64,000 nucleotides of DNA, taken from contig CAZOLI010000010.1 of the NCBI GenBank assembly GCA_964580675.1, positions 1 to 64,000 of the forward strand, written 5' to 3'. This document shows, one piece after another, positions 43,369 through 52,808 of this stretch. How positions within the stretch are numbered: position 1 is the first letter of the stretch; every line of letters starts with the position of its first letter. Made by a program: the position numbers and the translations under genes. The notes under the pieces are model-generated. The model had not been told where the DNA came from. It did not search any database and saw nothing but the letters and a program-made list of their open reading frames with translations. Source of the stretch: CAZOLI01 sp964580675. Lineage in GTDB: Bacteria; Planctomycetota; MHYJ01; CAYXQY01.

Positions 43369-45339
43369 ATGGACACGGATCAACAGGCCCTGGCAACCGA
43401 TGTAGGCGGCACCTTCGTGGACTGTGTTTGCCGGGCCGATGACGGCACAATCACGGTGGAGAAACGACGGACGTCCGGGCGTGATCCGTCCTCTCCAATC
43501 AGGGATTTTCTCAGGAAGGAACATCCGGATCTTCATCTGCACGGGACGACGATTGCCACCAATGCAATTCTGGAAGAGGACGGAGGAGAGGTCGTCTTTG
43601 TGACCACGGCCGGGTTTGGCGATATTCTGAAAATCGGCCGCCAGGATCGGCCGTCCCTTTATGATTTTCGGAGAGTCCCGCGGAAACCGCCGGTGAAACC
43701 GGAGCATGTGCTGGAGGTAAACGAACGAGTTCTCCCGAACGGCGAAGTGGTCCAGCCCTTAAAGAAGAATGAGCTCGAACGGATCAGGAGCGAGATCCGC
43801 CGGCTGGAACCGGATGCCGTGGCGGTTTGCCTGCTCCATTCATACCGACATCCGGAGCATGAACGAAAAATGAAAGACGCTCTTTCGGAGATTCCGTATC
43901 CGGTCAGTATCTCGAGTGAGGTTCTGTCCGAGTTTCGGGAATACGAGAGGGCGACCACAACCGTTCTTAATTCGTATCTTCGGCCAATGGCCGGGACGTA
44001 TCTAGAAGAGGTACCTCCCGGGAGCGAACATCCGCTTTATTTGATGACGTCGTCCGGTGGGTTACAGGACGCTTCGACGATGGTGGAGCGACCGGTGGAG
44101 ATGACCCTTTCGGGACCGGCCGGTGGCGTGATTGCGTCAAGCAAACTCGGGGATCGCCTCGGTGAGAATCACCTCATTAATCTTGACATGGGGGGAACCA
44201 GTGCTGACGTGTCCCTGGTTCAGGACGGAAAACCGGTATGGACCCGGAAAGCGACAATTGACGACCTCCCCATCGGTCTTCCGGTGCTTGACATTGAGAC
44301 CATAGGAGCCGGCGGGGGAAGTATTGTTTCCCTCGATGAGGCCGGGGCGCTTCGGGTTGGTCCCGAAAGTGCCGGTTCGGATCCGGGACCGGTCTGTTAC
44401 GATTCGGGCGGGACGGAACTGACGGCCACGGATGCCCACGTGATGCTCGGACACATCGGAAAAAACACCGCCCTGGCCGAAAAACTTTCGTTGAACATTT
44501 CCCGAACACGGTCTCATTTTGCGTCCTTTTCGGAGGATACGGAAATGGGACCACTGCGCACGGCCAGGGGCATTCTCGAAGTACTGAATTCAAAAATGTC
44601 CCGTGCCATTCGAAATATACTGGTTCGGCAGGGGGCGGATCCGGACGAATCGGCGCTGGTGGTTTTCGGTGGAGCCGGTCCTTTACATGCATGTTCCCTG
44701 GCTGAACGAATTGGTGCACTAACAGTTTACATTCCGGTGGAGGCCGGGGTGTTTTCGGCCCGTGGTCTGTTGCAGTCAGACATTGTCTGTCACCGGTCGA
44801 AAACCATCATGAAGATCTATCCGGGAAGTGGGGCGGAAGATGTTCGCACGGTGGTGGAACAACTTCGGAGTGAGGTAATAGACACCATGCTGGACCAGGG
44901 CACGTCCCGGTCGGAAATAGCCGTCTCGCCTTCTCTGGACCTCCGGTACCGCGGCCAGAGTTATCAGATCAATGTTCCGCACACGGGTGAAGATACCATT
45001 GACCGGTTCCGGGAGCTTCACGAAGCCCGGTTTGGTTTTGCTCCTGAAGGTGAACCGGTGGAGGTTGTAAATGCAAGAGTGGAAGGCCGAGCCCCCGGCC
45101 TGGAATTGTTACCGGACTCTCCGGCGGCGAACGAAGGATCACCCGTTGAGGAGCGCGGACCGCTTTTCCCGGAATCAGACAGAACATTCCCGGTTTACAA
45201 ACGGAGCGAACTGGGGGCCGGACAGGTTGTGGACGGACCGGCCATTATTGAGGAAATGTCCTCCACCATTCGGATTGTTGATGGGTGGTCCGCACAGGTG
45301 CTGGAGGAGGGGACCATCCGAATTACCGGAAGGGAATAA
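43369..45339 (+). CDS. hydantoinase A / 5-oxoprolinase-type large subunit
   Basis: A 656-residue ASKHA-fold protein of the HyuA/acetone carboxylase/5-oxoprolinase group. It carries ATDVGGTFVD (phosphate-1), HGTTIATNAILE, LINLDMGGTSADVSLV (phosphate-2) and GGAGPLHACSLAERIG. Such subunits hydrolyse N-methylhydantoin or 5-oxoproline with ATP, normally with a HyuB partner. No hyuB gene is adjacent, so the partner is elsewhere or the enzyme differs. ATG at 43369 has no strong Shine-Dalgarno. The 296 bases upstream contain no gene. Confidence 0.87.
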   Translation: MDTDQQALATDVGGTFVDCVCRADDGTITVEKRRTSGRDPSSPIRDFLRKEHPDLHLHGTTIATNAILEEDGGEVVFVTTAGFGDILKIGRQDRPSLYDFRRVPRKPPVKPEHVLEVNERVLPNGEVVQPLKKNELERIRSEIRRLEPDAVAVCLLHSYRHPEHERKMKDALSEIPYPVSISSEVLSEFREYERATTTVLNSYLRPMAGTYLEEVPPGSEHPLYLMTSSGGLQDASTMVERPVEMTLSGPAGGVIASSKLGDRLGENHLINLDMGGTSADVSLVQDGKPVWTRKATIDDLPIGLPVLDIETIGAGGGSIVSLDEAGALRVGPESAGSDPGPVCYDSGGTELTATDAHVMLGHIGKNTALAEKLSLNISRTRSHFASFSEDTEMGPLRTARGILEVLNSKMSRAIRNILVRQGADPDESALVVFGGAGPLHACSLAERIGALTVYIPVEAGVFSARGLLQSDIVCHRSKTIMKIYPGSGAEDVRTVVEQLRSEVIDTMLDQGTSRSEIAVSPSLDLRYRGQSYQINVPHTGEDTIDRFRELHEARFGFAPEGEPVEVVNARVEGRAPGLELLPDSPAANEGSPVEERGPLFPESDRTFPVYKRSELGAGQVVDGPAIIEEMSSTIRIVDGWSAQVLEEGTIRITGRE

Positions 45340-45345
45340 CGGGGC

Positions 45346-45783
45346 TTATCCCTGAACCGGTTCCAGGTTCTCCCGGTAAAACGATTTCAGTTCCTCCGTC
45401 ACCGGTTCTTCGTCATACTGGTGTTTCATCGTAAATTTCCTCGGAATGTATTTTACCGGTTCCCCGTCCCGGTACAGAAAGATGGATGGACTGCTTGGTT
45501 CCGTGTCCGGGGCCCGGTTCCGGACTTCCTCCGTGGCTTCCTGATCCTCTCCGGCAAACACCGTTCCCAGGTGATCAACGTTTACCTCTTCCTTCAGGGC
45601 TTCGGCCACCCCATCCCGAATGGCGGGACCGGCACAGCCACAGGTGGAGTTGATCACAATCATGGCCGTACCGGACCGGTTCAAAAACGAACGGACGTCA
45701 TCGCGAGACGTCAATTCCTCAAAACCAACCTCGGTTAATTCCTTCCGCAGTTCCTGCAGTTCATCGTCATTTAGGTCTTTCAT
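45346..45783 (-). CDS. bacilliredoxin (BrxA/BrxB, DUF1094 family)
   Basis: A 145-residue protein of the YphP/YqiW family. The active-site segment is MIVINSTCGCAGPAIRD with the CGC redox motif, in a thioredoxin-like fold. In Bacillus these proteins remove bacillithiol from mixed disulfides. In an LPS-bearing bacterium the thiol partner is uncertain; bacillithiol occurs in some non-Firmicutes. The length is normal. It converges closely on the hydantoinase gene. Confidence 0.92.
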   Translation of the reverse strand: MKDLNDDELQELRKELTEVGFEELTSRDDVRSFLNRSGTAMIVINSTCGCAGPAIRDGVAEALKEEVNVDHLGTVFAGEDQEATEEVRNRAPDTEPSSPSIFLYRDGEPVKYIPRKFTMKHQYDEEPVTEELKSFYRENLEPVQG

Positions 45784-45875
45784 AATGTGAGTCCCTCAAA
45801 ATTATTTCATTTTGCCCGATGCCTTATTGTAAGTTGTCGGCTTCACGTCATGCAACCGGATTCCTGCCGGTGCTG

Positions 45876-46928
45876 TTATTCGTCAGATGTTAACTGATCA
45901 AGTATGAGCGATCCCATTTCGTCCGTGCCCAGTTCGCCGCTGGTTGACACGTCCTTTATGTGGCCTGATTTAAACAGGCTCCGCACCGCATTTTCAATAG
46001 CACCGGCGGCCTCCTCCTCACCGAGGTAGGAGCACATCATGGATACGGCCAGGATAGATGCGATGGGGGAGGCGTTGTTCTTTCCGGCGTGTTTCGGAGC
46101 GGAGCCGTGAATGGGTTCGAACATGGCAATCTGACCGGGGTGTATGTTTCCACCGGCCGCTATGCCGAGACCACCCTGAAGCATTGCCCCGAGGTCGGTG
46201 ATGATGTCTCCGAACATGTTGGTGGTCACGACGGTATCAAAATACGACGGATTTTTGACCATCCACATGGTCATGGCGTCGACGTAGGCGCGGTCCTGCT
46301 CCACGTTTGGGAACTCCTCCGCAATTTCGTCGAATAACCGCCGGTAGAGCCCGTGCGCCTCGATGGCGTTGTATTTGTCGACGAGTGTCAGCATGCCATT
46401 TCGTTCGGAGGCTCGTTCATACGCGTACCGAAGAATACGCTCGGTACCGTCGTGGGTGTATATCATTTCCTGGGTGGCGACTTCGTTATTGGTTCCTTTC
46501 TTAAGGCTGCCTCCGATCCCGGCGTAAACGTCCTCCGTGTTTTCCCGGACAACCAGAATGTCCAGGTCTCCGGGCTCGCAATCTTTCAGCGGGCTTAAAT
46601 GTGAGGCGTACAGCCGGATGGGGCGAAGGTTGACGTAGAGGTCGAGGTCAAACCGAAGCGTTCCCACAATCCCCCGTTCCAGGACGCCGGCCTCGACTCG
46701 CGGATCGCCGATGGCACCAAGAAGAATGGCATCCATGTCCTTCATCTCGGACAGCTTGTCGTCCGGCAGAAGTTCATTCGTTTCCAGGTAATGATCGGCT
46801 CCGAAGGGGTAATCGAGTGTGTTCACCGAAAACCCAAATCGACGGGAAACGGTGTCGAGGATTCGTTCGGCTTCCCGGAGGACTTCCGGACCGATTCCGT
46901 CTCCCGGTATGACGGCGATGTCGTACAT
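45876..46928 (-). CDS. leuB: 3-isopropylmalate dehydrogenase, LeuB-like
   Basis: LeuB oxidatively decarboxylates 3-isopropylmalate in leucine synthesis. The 350-residue protein has AVIPGDGIGPEV, the LLGAIGDPRVEAGVLERGI loop, VNLRPIRLY (substrate Arg), VVRENTEDVYAG (Tyr), the metal Asp residues of TTNMFGDIITDLGA and the NAD loop EPIHGSAPKHAGK. The LGAIGDP loop resembles the actinobacterial and planctomycete type. An AGGAG Shine-Dalgarno precedes the ATG. A tartrate or other beta-decarboxylating dehydrogenase is a smaller possibility. No other leu genes are nearby. Confidence 0.87.
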   Translation of the reverse strand: MYDIAVIPGDGIGPEVLREAERILDTVSRRFGFSVNTLDYPFGADHYLETNELLPDDKLSEMKDMDAILLGAIGDPRVEAGVLERGIVGTLRFDLDLYVNLRPIRLYASHLSPLKDCEPGDLDILVVRENTEDVYAGIGGSLKKGTNNEVATQEMIYTHDGTERILRYAYERASERNGMLTLVDKYNAIEAHGLYRRLFDEIAEEFPNVEQDRAYVDAMTMWMVKNPSYFDTVVTTNMFGDIITDLGAMLQGGLGIAAGGNIHPGQIAMFEPIHGSAPKHAGKNNASPIASILAVSMMCSYLGEEEAAGAIENAVRSLFKSGHIKDVSTSGELGTDEMGSLILDQLTSDE

Positions 46929-47010
46929 GAGATTCTCCTGATAATTGTTCGGATTTGATTCTTGCTTTCAGCTTTTGGGTAGGTAGCTCGGACGGAAATT
47001 CGATCGATGT

Positions 47011-47040
47011 ATTGTACAGGGGGTTCCCGCACGGTAACAA
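47011..47040 (-). promoter_or_regulatory. sigma-70-like promoter for leuB
   Basis: Minus-strand TTGTTA (47040-47035), 18-base spacer, TACAAT (47016-47011) preceded by TG. It lies about 80 bases before the leuB start. Confidence 0.5.
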
Positions 47041-47045
47041 TACGT

Positions 47046-48890
47046 CTAGCCGGACGGCTGATGTTCCGGACGGGCTTCGGATTTGCGGGAAAACTGCAAT
47101 TCGTAAAGGGCTCTGTAAAGGCCACCCTGCTCCATTAATTCTTTGTGGGGGCCCCTCTGCACAATTTGGCCATTGTCGAGGACCAGAATTCGATCGCTGT
47201 TTTCAATGGTGGACAACCGGTGGGCAATGGCGATGGAGGTTCGACCCTCGAGGATTCGATCCATCGAGTCCAGTATTTTTTCCTCTGTTCTGGAATCGAT
47301 GTCGGCGGTGGCTTCATCGAGAACAAGAATGGCGGGGTCGGCCGCCACAGCGCGTGAAAACGCAATGAGCTGTCGTTGCCCCTCCGACAGAATCCCACCG
47401 CGGACCTTGATGTCCGTGTCGTAGCCCTCGGGCAAATCATGGATGAATTCATTTGCCCGTACGAACTCGGCCGCCCGCCGGACTTCTTCCTCCGGAATGG
47501 ATTCGTCCTTTAACCTGATGTTGGATTTGATGTCGTCCGAAAACAGGAACACGTCCTGAAGTACCACGGCAACCTGCGACCGAAGTTCCTTCAGATCGAC
47601 GTTTCGAACGTTTTTTCCATCAATTCGGATGGTTCCTTTTTGCACTTCGTAGAGGCGGGTAAGAAGTTTGATGATGGTTGATTTGCCCGCACCCGTCGGA
47701 CCCACAATGGCGATTCGTTCGCCCGGCCTGGCTCTGAAGGAGACGTCTTTCAGGACCCACTCCCCCTCTTCGTCGTATCGAAACCAGACGTTTTCAAAGG
47801 ATATTTCGCCGTCAATTTTCCGGCGACCGGAGGGAAGGAGGGAACCACCTTCATACGTTTCCGGCTCTTCGTCGAGAAGCTGGAAAATCCGTTCGGCCGA
47901 GGCCATGGCTTTCTGGAGTGTGTTGTATTGCTGTGAAAGGTTCCGAATGGGCCGGAACAATTTCTCGATGTATTTCGTGAACAGGTAAAGGTTCCCGATC
48001 GTAAAAGCGGTGGAGACAACCTGCAATCCGCCATACCAGAGTACGAGGGCCGTGGCGACAAACCGCATCAGGCTGACGAGGGGCCGAAAGACCCCGTACA
48101 CCTTGATCTGTTTCATTTCGGCTTCGAATTCTTCGTTGTTGATGTTCTGGAACTCCCCCTTGCTGTTTTCCTCCTGGACGAAGAGTTGAATGATCTTCAT
48201 GCCGGACAGGTGTTCGGCCACGTAAGCGTTTAGTTTGGCCAGTTTCCGACGGACGGTTCGGTAGGCCTTTCGAACTCGTTTTCGGAACTCTATTGTGATC
48301 CAGTACGTGATAGGGCCAAGAGTGAGAATCAGCAGTGTGAGTTTCCAGCTGATGGAGAACATAATCAGGAGGATTCCGGTGACCATCAGGATGTTTTTGA
48401 TCAGCTCCACCAGCACCTCGCTGTACATTTCATTAATGGCTTCCACATCGTTTGTGGCCCGTGTTACGAGGCGCCCCACGGGATTGTCGGCGATAAAGGA
48501 AATTGGCAGTCGAAGGAGTTTTTCGAAAATTTCCTCGCGCATATCGTACATCACGTTGTGGCCGGTCAGGTACAGAAGGTACCGGTGAGCATAGTCGAAG
48601 AGAAGGCGCCCGGCCAGAACGGCCAGGTAAAGACCCGAGAAAAACGCAATTCCTTCCAGAGCCGCTTCCGCCGTGGTTCCACCGGATTCGGTGACCAGCG
48701 GTGTCAGGTGACGGTCGATCACGAGGTTGATGAGATAGGGAAGGACGAGCTCCGCGCCGGTAACAAGAAATCCCATTGCGAGGGAGCCGAAGAACAATAA
48801 TTTATACGGTTTCAGGTAGGACAGAAGCCGGCCCATGATTTCGCTGTCGTAGGCCTTCCCGATTTTTTCCTCCTCGTGGTGATATTTCAT
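47046..48890 (-). CDS. ABC exporter half-transporter, MdlB-like (second pair)
   Basis: A 614-residue ABC exporter subunit with six membrane segments (about 20-330) and an NBD with Walker A GPTGAGKST, altered signature LSEGQRQL, Walker B LVLDEATADID (catalytic Glu present) and AHRLSTI. It overlaps the partner gene by four bases. It repeats the design of the pair at 12409-16022 and probably forms an asymmetric heterodimer with the preceding gene product. The substrate is unknown. Confidence 0.93.
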   Translation of the reverse strand: MKYHHEEEKIGKAYDSEIMGRLLSYLKPYKLLFFGSLAMGFLVTGAELVLPYLINLVIDRHLTPLVTESGGTTAEAALEGIAFFSGLYLAVLAGRLLFDYAHRYLLYLTGHNVMYDMREEIFEKLLRLPISFIADNPVGRLVTRATNDVEAINEMYSEVLVELIKNILMVTGILLIMFSISWKLTLLILTLGPITYWITIEFRKRVRKAYRTVRRKLAKLNAYVAEHLSGMKIIQLFVQEENSKGEFQNINNEEFEAEMKQIKVYGVFRPLVSLMRFVATALVLWYGGLQVVSTAFTIGNLYLFTKYIEKLFRPIRNLSQQYNTLQKAMASAERIFQLLDEEPETYEGGSLLPSGRRKIDGEISFENVWFRYDEEGEWVLKDVSFRARPGERIAIVGPTGAGKSTIIKLLTRLYEVQKGTIRIDGKNVRNVDLKELRSQVAVVLQDVFLFSDDIKSNIRLKDESIPEEEVRRAAEFVRANEFIHDLPEGYDTDIKVRGGILSEGQRQLIAFSRAVAADPAILVLDEATADIDSRTEEKILDSMDRILEGRTSIAIAHRLSTIENSDRILVLDNGQIVQRGPHKELMEQGGLYRALYELQFSRKSEARPEHQPSG

Positions 48891-50611
48891 TCCCTCTCCA
48901 CTTCTTCCTTTGCTTTCTGAAGTCGGTTGATGCGTGCGTACAGCCCGTCGTTTTCAACGAGTTCCTCGTGTGTTCCCCGTTCCGTGATTTCCCCGTCGTC
49001 CATCGTGATGATATGGTCAAGGTCGCGCACGGCCGATATCCGGTGGGCAATGATTATCGCGGTTCTGTGTGCAATGACCTCCGTGAGATTTGCCAGAACC
49101 TCTTCTTCTTTTTGGGCGTCGACCGAGGAAAGAGCATCGTCGAGAACAAGAATTTTGGGATTCGTTAGGATGGCACGTGCTATGGATATACGCTGTTTCT
49201 GTCCTCCGGAAACGGAGACGCCCCGTTCCCCCAGGAGGGAGTCATAACCCTCGGGCATTCGCTGAATTTCCTCGTGAATCCCGGCCTTTCGGGCGGCGTC
49301 CCGGATTTCATCCATGGTTGCATCAGGCCGGCCGAACGAGATGTTATCTCGAACCGAAGACGAAAAGAGAAACCCGTCCTGTGGCACGAGTGAGATCTCG
49401 TCCCGGAGTGATTTTAACCGGTACTGTCGAATGTCCCTTCCATCAATAAAAATCGATTCTTTGGGCGGATCAAAAGCCCGCACAAGGAGGTGTACGAGAG
49501 TACTTTTGCCGGCGCCGGTTCGGCCGATAATTCCCAGGGAGGTTTCTGGCTGGATGTTCAGGTTGATCCGTTTTAACGCCCGGTTTTCACCGTCGTATGA
49601 AAACGTGAGGTTCCGAAATTCGATCTCCCCGGGACCCGTAAGGGAAACGGCGTCCGGTTCGTCCGTAATGAGCGGTTCCCTGTGGATGAGTCGATTTATT
49701 CGCTCCATGGAGGCCGTTCCTCTCTGTACGACATTGACCATCCGGCCGAGTGCCATCATGGGCCATGTCAGGAGCCCGAGGTAAAACGTGAAGGCCACGA
49801 GTTCCCCGAGTGAAATGACTTCTTCAACCACAAGTGAGCCGCCGTAATAGAGAACGATGAGCATGGACACCCCGCTGAGAAAACCGATCCCCGGTCGGAA
49901 CAATCCCTGGTAGCGTGCGAGTGAAAGATTTCGATTCAGGTATTGCTGGTTGACCTCTTCGTAGTCCGTTTCGAATTCCTTTTCCCGTGTGCTGGATTTG
50001 ATGATCCGAATGCCGGCAAGGGCTTCCTCCACGCGATCACTGAGTGTGGAGAACGTGTCCTGCACCCGCTGGAACCGTCGATGCACGATGTTCCCGAACA
50101 CATAAATAAAAACGGTTAGAATCGGGAGGGGAGCAAAGGCGTACAGTGTCAGCATCGGATTAATGTAAATCATTGCCCCGATAGACACACTGGTCATGAA
50201 GAGAAAATCGGCAAACATAATCGTGCCAAATCCGCAGGCACGCATCACGGCGTTGGTGTCGTTTGTGAAATGAGCCATCAGGTCACCGGTTTTGTGATCC
50301 TGATAAAAACGAGTCGAAAATTTCAGGACCTGATCATAAAGGGTGTTTCGAAGATCCCGTCGAATTCGCCGGGCCACACCGATCAACAGGTAGCGCCAGA
50401 AAAACCGGAACACGGCGACGAGAAAACCGATACCCAGAATGCCCAGGCCGAGCATCAGCAGGAAAGAGGTATCCCCCCCGGTGAGGTCATCCACCCCTTT
50501 CCGAATCAGCTGAGGGATAAACAGCCGCCCTCCGTCGACGACCAGTAATGAGAGGATGCCCAGGGCCACACGGGTACGGTACCGCCAGAGGAAACTGATG
50601 AGATCCTTCAT
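48887..50611 (-). CDS. ABC exporter half-transporter, MdlA-like (second pair)
   Basis: A 574-residue subunit if it starts at ATG 50611 (an in-frame TTG at 50638 would add nine residues). The NBD has Walker A GRTGAGKST, canonical signature VSGGQKQR, Walker B LVLDDALSSVD with Asp in place of the catalytic Glu, and AHRISAV. The LDDAL(S)SVD spelling is the MdlA one. Together with the downstream partner it supplies one active and one degenerate ATP site. Upstream is a 400-base divergent region. Confidence 0.92.
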   Translation of the reverse strand: MKDLISFLWRYRTRVALGILSLLVVDGGRLFIPQLIRKGVDDLTGGDTSFLLMLGLGILGIGFLVAVFRFFWRYLLIGVARRIRRDLRNTLYDQVLKFSTRFYQDHKTGDLMAHFTNDTNAVMRACGFGTIMFADFLFMTSVSIGAMIYINPMLTLYAFAPLPILTVFIYVFGNIVHRRFQRVQDTFSTLSDRVEEALAGIRIIKSSTREKEFETDYEEVNQQYLNRNLSLARYQGLFRPGIGFLSGVSMLIVLYYGGSLVVEEVISLGELVAFTFYLGLLTWPMMALGRMVNVVQRGTASMERINRLIHREPLITDEPDAVSLTGPGEIEFRNLTFSYDGENRALKRINLNIQPETSLGIIGRTGAGKSTLVHLLVRAFDPPKESIFIDGRDIRQYRLKSLRDEISLVPQDGFLFSSSVRDNISFGRPDATMDEIRDAARKAGIHEEIQRMPEGYDSLLGERGVSVSGGQKQRISIARAILTNPKILVLDDALSSVDAQKEEEVLANLTEVIAHRTAIIIAHRISAVRDLDHIITMDDGEITERGTHEELVENDGLYARINRLQKAKEEVERE

Positions 50612-50638
50612 GATTTGATTTACTGTCGCATCGGTCAA

Positions 50639-51050
50639 AACAAAGAGAAAGCGGTTTATTTCTTCCCCCGGTCAACCGGGATCCGGACACCCGGTCATGT
50701 CGGAAAGCGCGGTTGGAAGGTTTTTCGTTTGGTGACCGGAAGACGCGCCTCCCGCTCAGGGCGTTGTTTTAACGGGAAAGAGCGACGAACAATTTCACAA
50801 TTTTATTTCTTTTGAACCCTCCATTCAATCGTGTTTTTTCGAAATTTGCGGACGACGCCGTCGTTGTTTTTGTCGTGTGTAATACAGGTCCACCCCGTAA
50901 TTCAGGGAGAGGCCCCGGGACAGGGCCGGAGGGCCAGAGGATGGAATAACGGTGAAGCGTTTAATCAACTTCATGCATCCCGTATAATAACGAAATGGTT
51001 TCTTGTTTGACGGGGTGAACCCGCAATTACTACATTTCTTTCCCCGCGTT
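50639..51050. other. divergent intergenic region upstream of the bc-complex operon
   Basis: About 410 bases without a supported gene. It contains GC-rich inverted segments near 50676-50700 and one good plus-strand -10 box (see promoter entry). An antisense frame across 50825-51070 has no family support. Confidence 0.5.
50960..50988 (+). promoter_or_regulatory. possible promoter of the bc-complex operon
   Basis: Consensus TATAAT at 50983-50988; the best -35 at 17-base spacing is TTTAAT (50960-50965), a partial match. Predicted start about 55 bases before the ATG at 51051. Confidence 0.4.
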
Positions 51051-52091
51051 ATGTCAGAAGAAGAAGACACCCAATCAGAACAGGAACAGTGGACGGATCC
51101 GGGAAGGCACCTGACGGATCTTGATCCGGAAAATGAAGAGGACGAAGAGCAGGAAGCGGCCGGGGAAGAGGAACCCGGTGACGAAACCCCGTTTTTATTT
51201 TACGTGCTTCAATCGTTTCTGATTCCGGTTATTATTATCGGTGCCGTACTCCTGATGTTCCTTGGTGTCCGCTGGTTGTTTTCCGGGGGCCGAACGGTAA
51301 AGGAATTAAAGCGTTCCATAACAAACGGAACGGAGCGGGAACGATGGCAGGCGGCGACGGATTTGGTCAAGCGCATTGGTAGGAATGAGAAGACCCTGAA
51401 AAAATTTCGCAAGGATGAACGTTTCAAGGCCTGGGCACTCCGGGTGTTCCGGAACACGCATTCGAACGAGGAAAAGCTGCTCGCTTATATGGCCCGGACG
51501 CTCGGGATGCTCGCCTATGACAGGGCAATCCCCGAACTGAGGAGCCGGTTGCAATCTTCGGGGAGTGACGTCGTGAAAATTGCGGTACTGCAGGCGATGG
51601 GCGACATTGGTTCGAAGGATTCACTCGACGTTATTGTGCCGCTCACCCGGGCGGAGAACAATTCGGATCCCGGCATACGGCAGGCTGCGGTATACGCACT
51701 CGGGCAGTTGAATTCGGAGAAAATCGTTCCCCCGCTTGAAGAAGCCCTTTCCGATCGGGTTGCCCACGTCCGATTAAATGCCGCGATCGGCCTGGCCAAT
51801 TACAGTGACCGTTCGGAAATCCCCCGGGAGAAAGTGGTCAACGTCCTCCGAAAAATGCTTGATCGCGAGGCCGTTCGACAGATGAAACAGCCCGATGCCA
51901 ACGGCAACATGAAGGAAATGAAACCACGCGACGTGGAGCGAATAATGATCGGAGCGATGAAAGCAGTTCGATCCTTGAAACATCGAGATTTCCTTGATAC
52001 AATCCGGACCATTCACGATTCGGATGAAAGTTCCTGGGCCCTTCGAAAGGAGGCCCGTAAGACGATTTCGACACTGAAATCACAATCATGA
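51051..52091 (+). CDS. HEAT-repeat membrane protein coupled to the bc complex
   Basis: ATG at 51051 gives 346 residues: a very acidic N-terminus (about 1-45), one membrane helix (about 50-74, including VLQSFLIPVIIIGAVLLMFLG) and a HEAT-repeat domain (about 85-340) with units such as SDVVKIAVLQAMGDIGSKDSL and DPGIRQAAVYALGQLN. The repeats would lie on one face of the inner membrane. Its stop overlaps the Rieske gene start (ATGA), so its synthesis is tied to the respiratory complex. An assembly or scaffold role is inferred; no standard bc subunit looks like this. Confidence 0.8.
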   Translation: MSEEEDTQSEQEQWTDPGRHLTDLDPENEEDEEQEAAGEEEPGDETPFLFYVLQSFLIPVIIIGAVLLMFLGVRWLFSGGRTVKELKRSITNGTERERWQAATDLVKRIGRNEKTLKKFRKDERFKAWALRVFRNTHSNEEKLLAYMARTLGMLAYDRAIPELRSRLQSSGSDVVKIAVLQAMGDIGSKDSLDVIVPLTRAENNSDPGIRQAAVYALGQLNSEKIVPPLEEALSDRVAHVRLNAAIGLANYSDRSEIPREKVVNVLRKMLDREAVRQMKQPDANGNMKEMKPRDVERIMIGAMKAVRSLKHRDFLDTIRTIHDSDESSWALRKEARKTISTLKSQS

Positions 52092-52738
52092 CAGACGAAA
52101 CGGCGGACCGGGGAGAACAGAATCGGGATGAGCCCGAGAAGGGCAGTCCCGAGTGGAAGCAGAAGGAGGGGAAACACCTCGCCAAAGCGGAGGAGAAGAA
52201 ATTGAAGGACCAGGAGGGCATTTCCCGACGATCCCTTCTGACGATGGGAGCTGCCTGGGGTTTTTTCGGGCTCGGGCTTGGCACCTGCAGCGTGGCCGGC
52301 GCCCGGTATATGGTCCCGAACGTGAGCTTTAAACCCCCCCAGGAATTTAAGGCGGGTTATCCCACCGAGTACGAGGAAGGGATGGTTGAAACCAAATACA
52401 AAGCGGAAAACCGGACCTGGATTGTCTACACAACAAATGACGTGGCGAACAATGCTCCCGGTTTCTTTGCCCTGGAAGCCATCTGCACGCATCTGGGCTG
52501 TACCCCGAACTGGCTGGGCAGTCAGGGCATTTACAAATGTCCCTGCCACGGAAGTGGATATTACAAAAGCGGCATCAATTTTGAAGGACCTGCTCCCCGG
52601 CCCATGGAGCGGTACAGAATATACCAGGCGGCCGACGGACTCATCACCGTAGACAAAAGCACATCCTTTCAGTACGAGAAAGGCGGGTGGGACAATCTCG
52701 ATGCCTTTCTTCCCGCCAGTGAAGTAGGTCTCGCATAA
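52088..52738 (+). CDS. Rieske iron-sulfur protein of the bc-type complex
   Basis: A 216-residue Rieske subunit. After a polar, charged start a twin-arginine motif SRRSLLT (about 46-52) leads a membrane anchor (to about 75), as is usual for Tat-exported Rieske proteins. The 2Fe-2S ligands are in CTHLGC and CPCHGS with the disulfide cysteines present. It moves electrons from quinol to the cytochrome c subunit on the periplasmic side. It is the second gene of the operon and overlaps the HEAT gene by four bases. Confidence 0.95.
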   Translation: MTDETADRGEQNRDEPEKGSPEWKQKEGKHLAKAEEKKLKDQEGISRRSLLTMGAAWGFFGLGLGTCSVAGARYMVPNVSFKPPQEFKAGYPTEYEEGMVETKYKAENRTWIVYTTNDVANNAPGFFALEAICTHLGCTPNWLGSQGIYKCPCHGSGYYKSGINFEGPAPRPMERYRIYQAADGLITVDKSTSFQYEKGGWDNLDAFLPASEVGLA

Positions 52739-52808
52739 TCGAATCCCGATCCGATCGAGGGTTTGTCGCAACACACATCCACACGAAGGACATAATAGCT
52801 TGTAAGCC

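Noticed and set aside
50825..51070. 81-codon minus-strand frame upstream of the bc operon
   Set aside because: Overlaps the start of the HEAT gene and its promoter; composition is non-coding.
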